Source: Catenaria anguillulae PL171 (taxonomy: Eukaryota > Blastocladiomycota > Blastocladiomycetes > Blastocladiales > Catenariaceae). From it: a DNA stretch of 64,000 bases. Position 1 is the first letter of the stretch. Every line of letters starts with the position of its first letter. A model generated the notes under the pieces. That model was not told the DNA's origin, ran no database searches, and saw only the letters and a list, made by a program, of their open reading frames with translations. The position numbers were made by a program, and so were the translations under genes. The stretch covers positions 1-64,000 of the forward strand of contig MCFL01000129.1 of the NCBI GenBank assembly GCA_002102555.1, written 5' to 3'. Positions 62,055-64,000 of the stretch are shown here, one piece after another.

Positions 62055-64000
62055 CTATAACCCAGCAACTACCAGACTTGATGCGGAGCCCTTGCGTCGC
62101 GTCAACCCCTCCGGCCGTGTCGAACACCTTGATGCAGATGGGTATGCTCGTGGCTGGTGCGACAAGAGCCCCGGTCCGTCGTGCTCGGGCGGCGGGCTTG
62201 GGTGCTTAAACTTGAGTTGCTGGCGCAATTGCGCCGTCAGCGCATTGACGGTTTGCTGCAAACCAGGTGTGCTGCAAAAAGAGTCCAACATCGGTGTTTT
62301 TCGTGGTTGCCGTGAAGGACTTGTGTCCCAGGTCCATACGCGTACTGAGAGATGCATGCCATGCGGTCAGAATGTGTAGGGAGTTGCAATCGTGGAGAAA
62401 CCATGGATGACGGACGTACCAGGTTCACATCCACACCGAGTGACCGTGGGTTGACCAACCCAGTTGGGCTCGAATGCTAATCACGGTAGCGAGGGCCAGA
62501 TCCAAGGTCACAACTGTGTGCAACGGATCCAACAGGGCGTCCAGCTCGTCCGGCGACAAGTCGCCAACGCCCAACCAGGTGTTGACCATGTCGACAATGG
62601 TTGCCGTCCGATCGCGCTTGGGCAAATTCACAGGAACCGCTTTCAAGATGTCCTCGGCCAACTTGACGGTACTCTTGCGCTGCCTTGCAACTACATCAGG
62701 CTTCCACAAGTACTCTGGGTACTTTGCACTCACTTGGCGCGCCAAAGCCAACCCGCCCGTCTCGTGGTCCGACGTGCTGACCATAACCGTCTCGCCCGGG
62801 TACTTGTCTACAAATTCCTTGACGGCGCGAATCACCTTGTAATAGTGCAAAATCTCGCCCGCATGCGTTCCCGGATCGTTTGAGTGTGCCGCCATGTCAA
62901 TGCGGCTGCCTTCGACCATCACAAAGAACCCGGGCGATTCGGGGTCACTCAGCGTTGCATTGTGCAGCAATTCGAGCCCGCGCCGCGTCATTTCTTCAAG
63001 AGACGGCTCGGCGGATGGGTTGCGGTCAATGTTGTACGCCATGTGGTCGGGTGTGAAGACGCCCAGGGCGGGAAGTTGCGACGATGAGCGAAGGTTGTCA
63101 AAGTCGGCACGGGAAGTCAGCGTGGTGATACCCCTGGAGCGCGCTTCGGCGAGAAGGTCGCGCGAGTCTTCGCGGACCGATTCAGGGTGCCTTGGGGTAC
63201 AAAGTGGCGCGGCCGCCACCGAGTTGCAGGTCGGCGGTGAAGCCCACGGCGGGATCCGAGCCGATTTGTTGCTCGGCAATGTCATTTTCGTAATCGCGCC
63301 AAAGTACATGGGCTGGACAATAAATACGGGTCGTCAGAGACCTGCTCAGGGGATGCAAACGGGCATACATACAGTTGAAGGAAGCAGGGGTAGCGTGTGT
63401 GATCCTGGACGTGACAATGAGGCCGGTCTTGTACTTGTGCCGCTTGGCCGCTTCAAAAACGGTACCGCATGGCAACTGGTCGTCCGTCACTGTGGCTCGC
63501 AATCCCATTCAAGTCAGTTTATGAGGACGTGATGGTCATCATCGAGTCGCCAAGATGCGTACCGCCAATGGCCCCATTGTATGACTTCCTCGCACACGAA
63601 AACGCCGTGGCTCCAGCCGCCGAATCCGTGACCCATGACGATGACGACCGCGTCCTTGATGCGCCCACAAGCAGCTCGTCCAGTGGCGTCACGGGCCCCC
63701 ACCAATCGCCATTGCTGCCCGACGTGGACGAGTTGGATCCCAGCCCAAGTAATGGTACATGGTGCGGCCAAACGTCTCGCTTGCTGGGCCAAACCCGTCA
63801 CTGACCATCATGATCACGTTCTTGCGGCGCGGGCGTGGGCCAACGGGGCCGAGGTGCGGGGATGACAGCTTAATGGTCCCGGTCCAGAGAAGGACAAGCG
63901 TGAGGACCAGAGCCAAGATGAGAGAGGACCCGAGGGCGAGAAGCGTGCGTAGGGCCACGGTGGATTTCTGGGTCGGTTCAGCGGCTGTGCGGGATGGCGA
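62055..64000 (-). CDS. PHO8: Vacuolar-type alkaline phosphatase, 5' partial
   Basis: Runs off the right edge (frame open at 64000). A cytosolic tail and signal anchor (LGSSLILALVLTLVLLW) precede KNVIMMVSDGFGPAS with the first metal-binding Asp. The nucleophile Ser is in VTDSAAGATAF. Next come CGTVFEAAKRHKYKTGLIVT, ITHATPASFNSHV (joined across an intron), VMVEGSRIDMAAHSND, STSDHETGGL and GVDVNLYAYG joined across the last intron, matching Pho8. Introns near 63490-63590, 63310-63370 and 62365-62420. Apparent one-base indels lie near 63765, 63195, 62440 and 62290 (five A where four fit), so the 3' end (stop at 62055 or about 62200) is uncertain. Type II membrane hydrolase of the vacuole, typically phosphate-regulated. 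Confidence 0.85.

Noticed and set aside
1-64000. CRISPR array, bacterial operon, rRNA or tRNA genes, viral insertions
   Set aside because: None seen; gene structure is eukaryotic throughout, with introns and no regular direct-repeat arrays.

Overview
The window is nuclear DNA of a fungus: GC-rich coding sequence, short spliceosomal introns (about 50-110 bp, GTAYGT/GTRCGY-type donors, CAG/TAG acceptors), closely spaced genes on both strands, and conserved eukaryotic housekeeping genes. Several gene families (FAM72, a KIF22/Kid kinesin with helix-hairpin-helix, a mitochondrial MCAD-type acyl-CoA dehydrogenase, FAM32A, a SHPRH-like RING helicase, Trp-Trp ankyrin-like repeat proteins) point to an early-diverging zoosporic fungus. 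Blastocladiomycota (Catenaria/Allomyces relatives) is my best guess; it is an inference, not read from a marker gene.

Layout. 1-344: 5' end of a mitochondrial adrenodoxin reductase (minus), cut by the window edge. 345-5178: mostly gene-poor, with decayed coding remnants at 2.2-3.5 kb. 5.2-24.1 kb is a dense housekeeping block: SERF, SF3A2, a Ras-type GTPase, a mitochondrial DEAD-box helicase, FAM32A, KIF22-like kinesin, NOG1, a secreted subtilase, MCAD, and a large unknown membrane protein. 24.4-27.7 kb holds two decayed genes (an F-box/LRR-like one and an ankyrin-like one). 28.6-34.5 kb: uridine kinase-UPRT, COQ8, and an intact relative of the ankyrin-like pseudogene. 34.5-38.9 kb is accessory: short dispersed repeats, a small membrane protein and a broken coiled-coil gene. 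39.0-46.0 kb: SHPRH-like helicase/E3 divergent from a CHORD-CS co-chaperone. 46-49.9 kb: unresolved sequence and a dead hAT transposon with a motif-rich 3' flank. 49.9-64 kb: an unusual RhoGEF whose N-terminus is the first beta-propeller region of splicing factor SF3B3/Rse1, then GPN2, a long FAM72 protein, a Fus3/Kss1-type MAP kinase and a vacuolar-type alkaline phosphatase running off the right edge.

Functional links are loose, as usual in fungi: splicing (SF3A2, FAM32A, the SF3B3-derived module), ribosome and RNA polymerase biogenesis (NOG1, GPN2), mitochondrial metabolism (FDXR, COQ8, MCAD, DEAD-box helicase) and signalling (Ras, RhoGEF, MAPK). Most promising observations: the in-frame SF3B3-propeller/DH-PH fusion; two pairs of short repeats in the same order at 35.9-37.0 kb and 47.7-49.6 kb, the second pair flanking the hAT remnant; and a clustering of apparent one-base indels in conserved genes beyond 56 kb and in the first 350 bp, which looks more like consensus error than biology.
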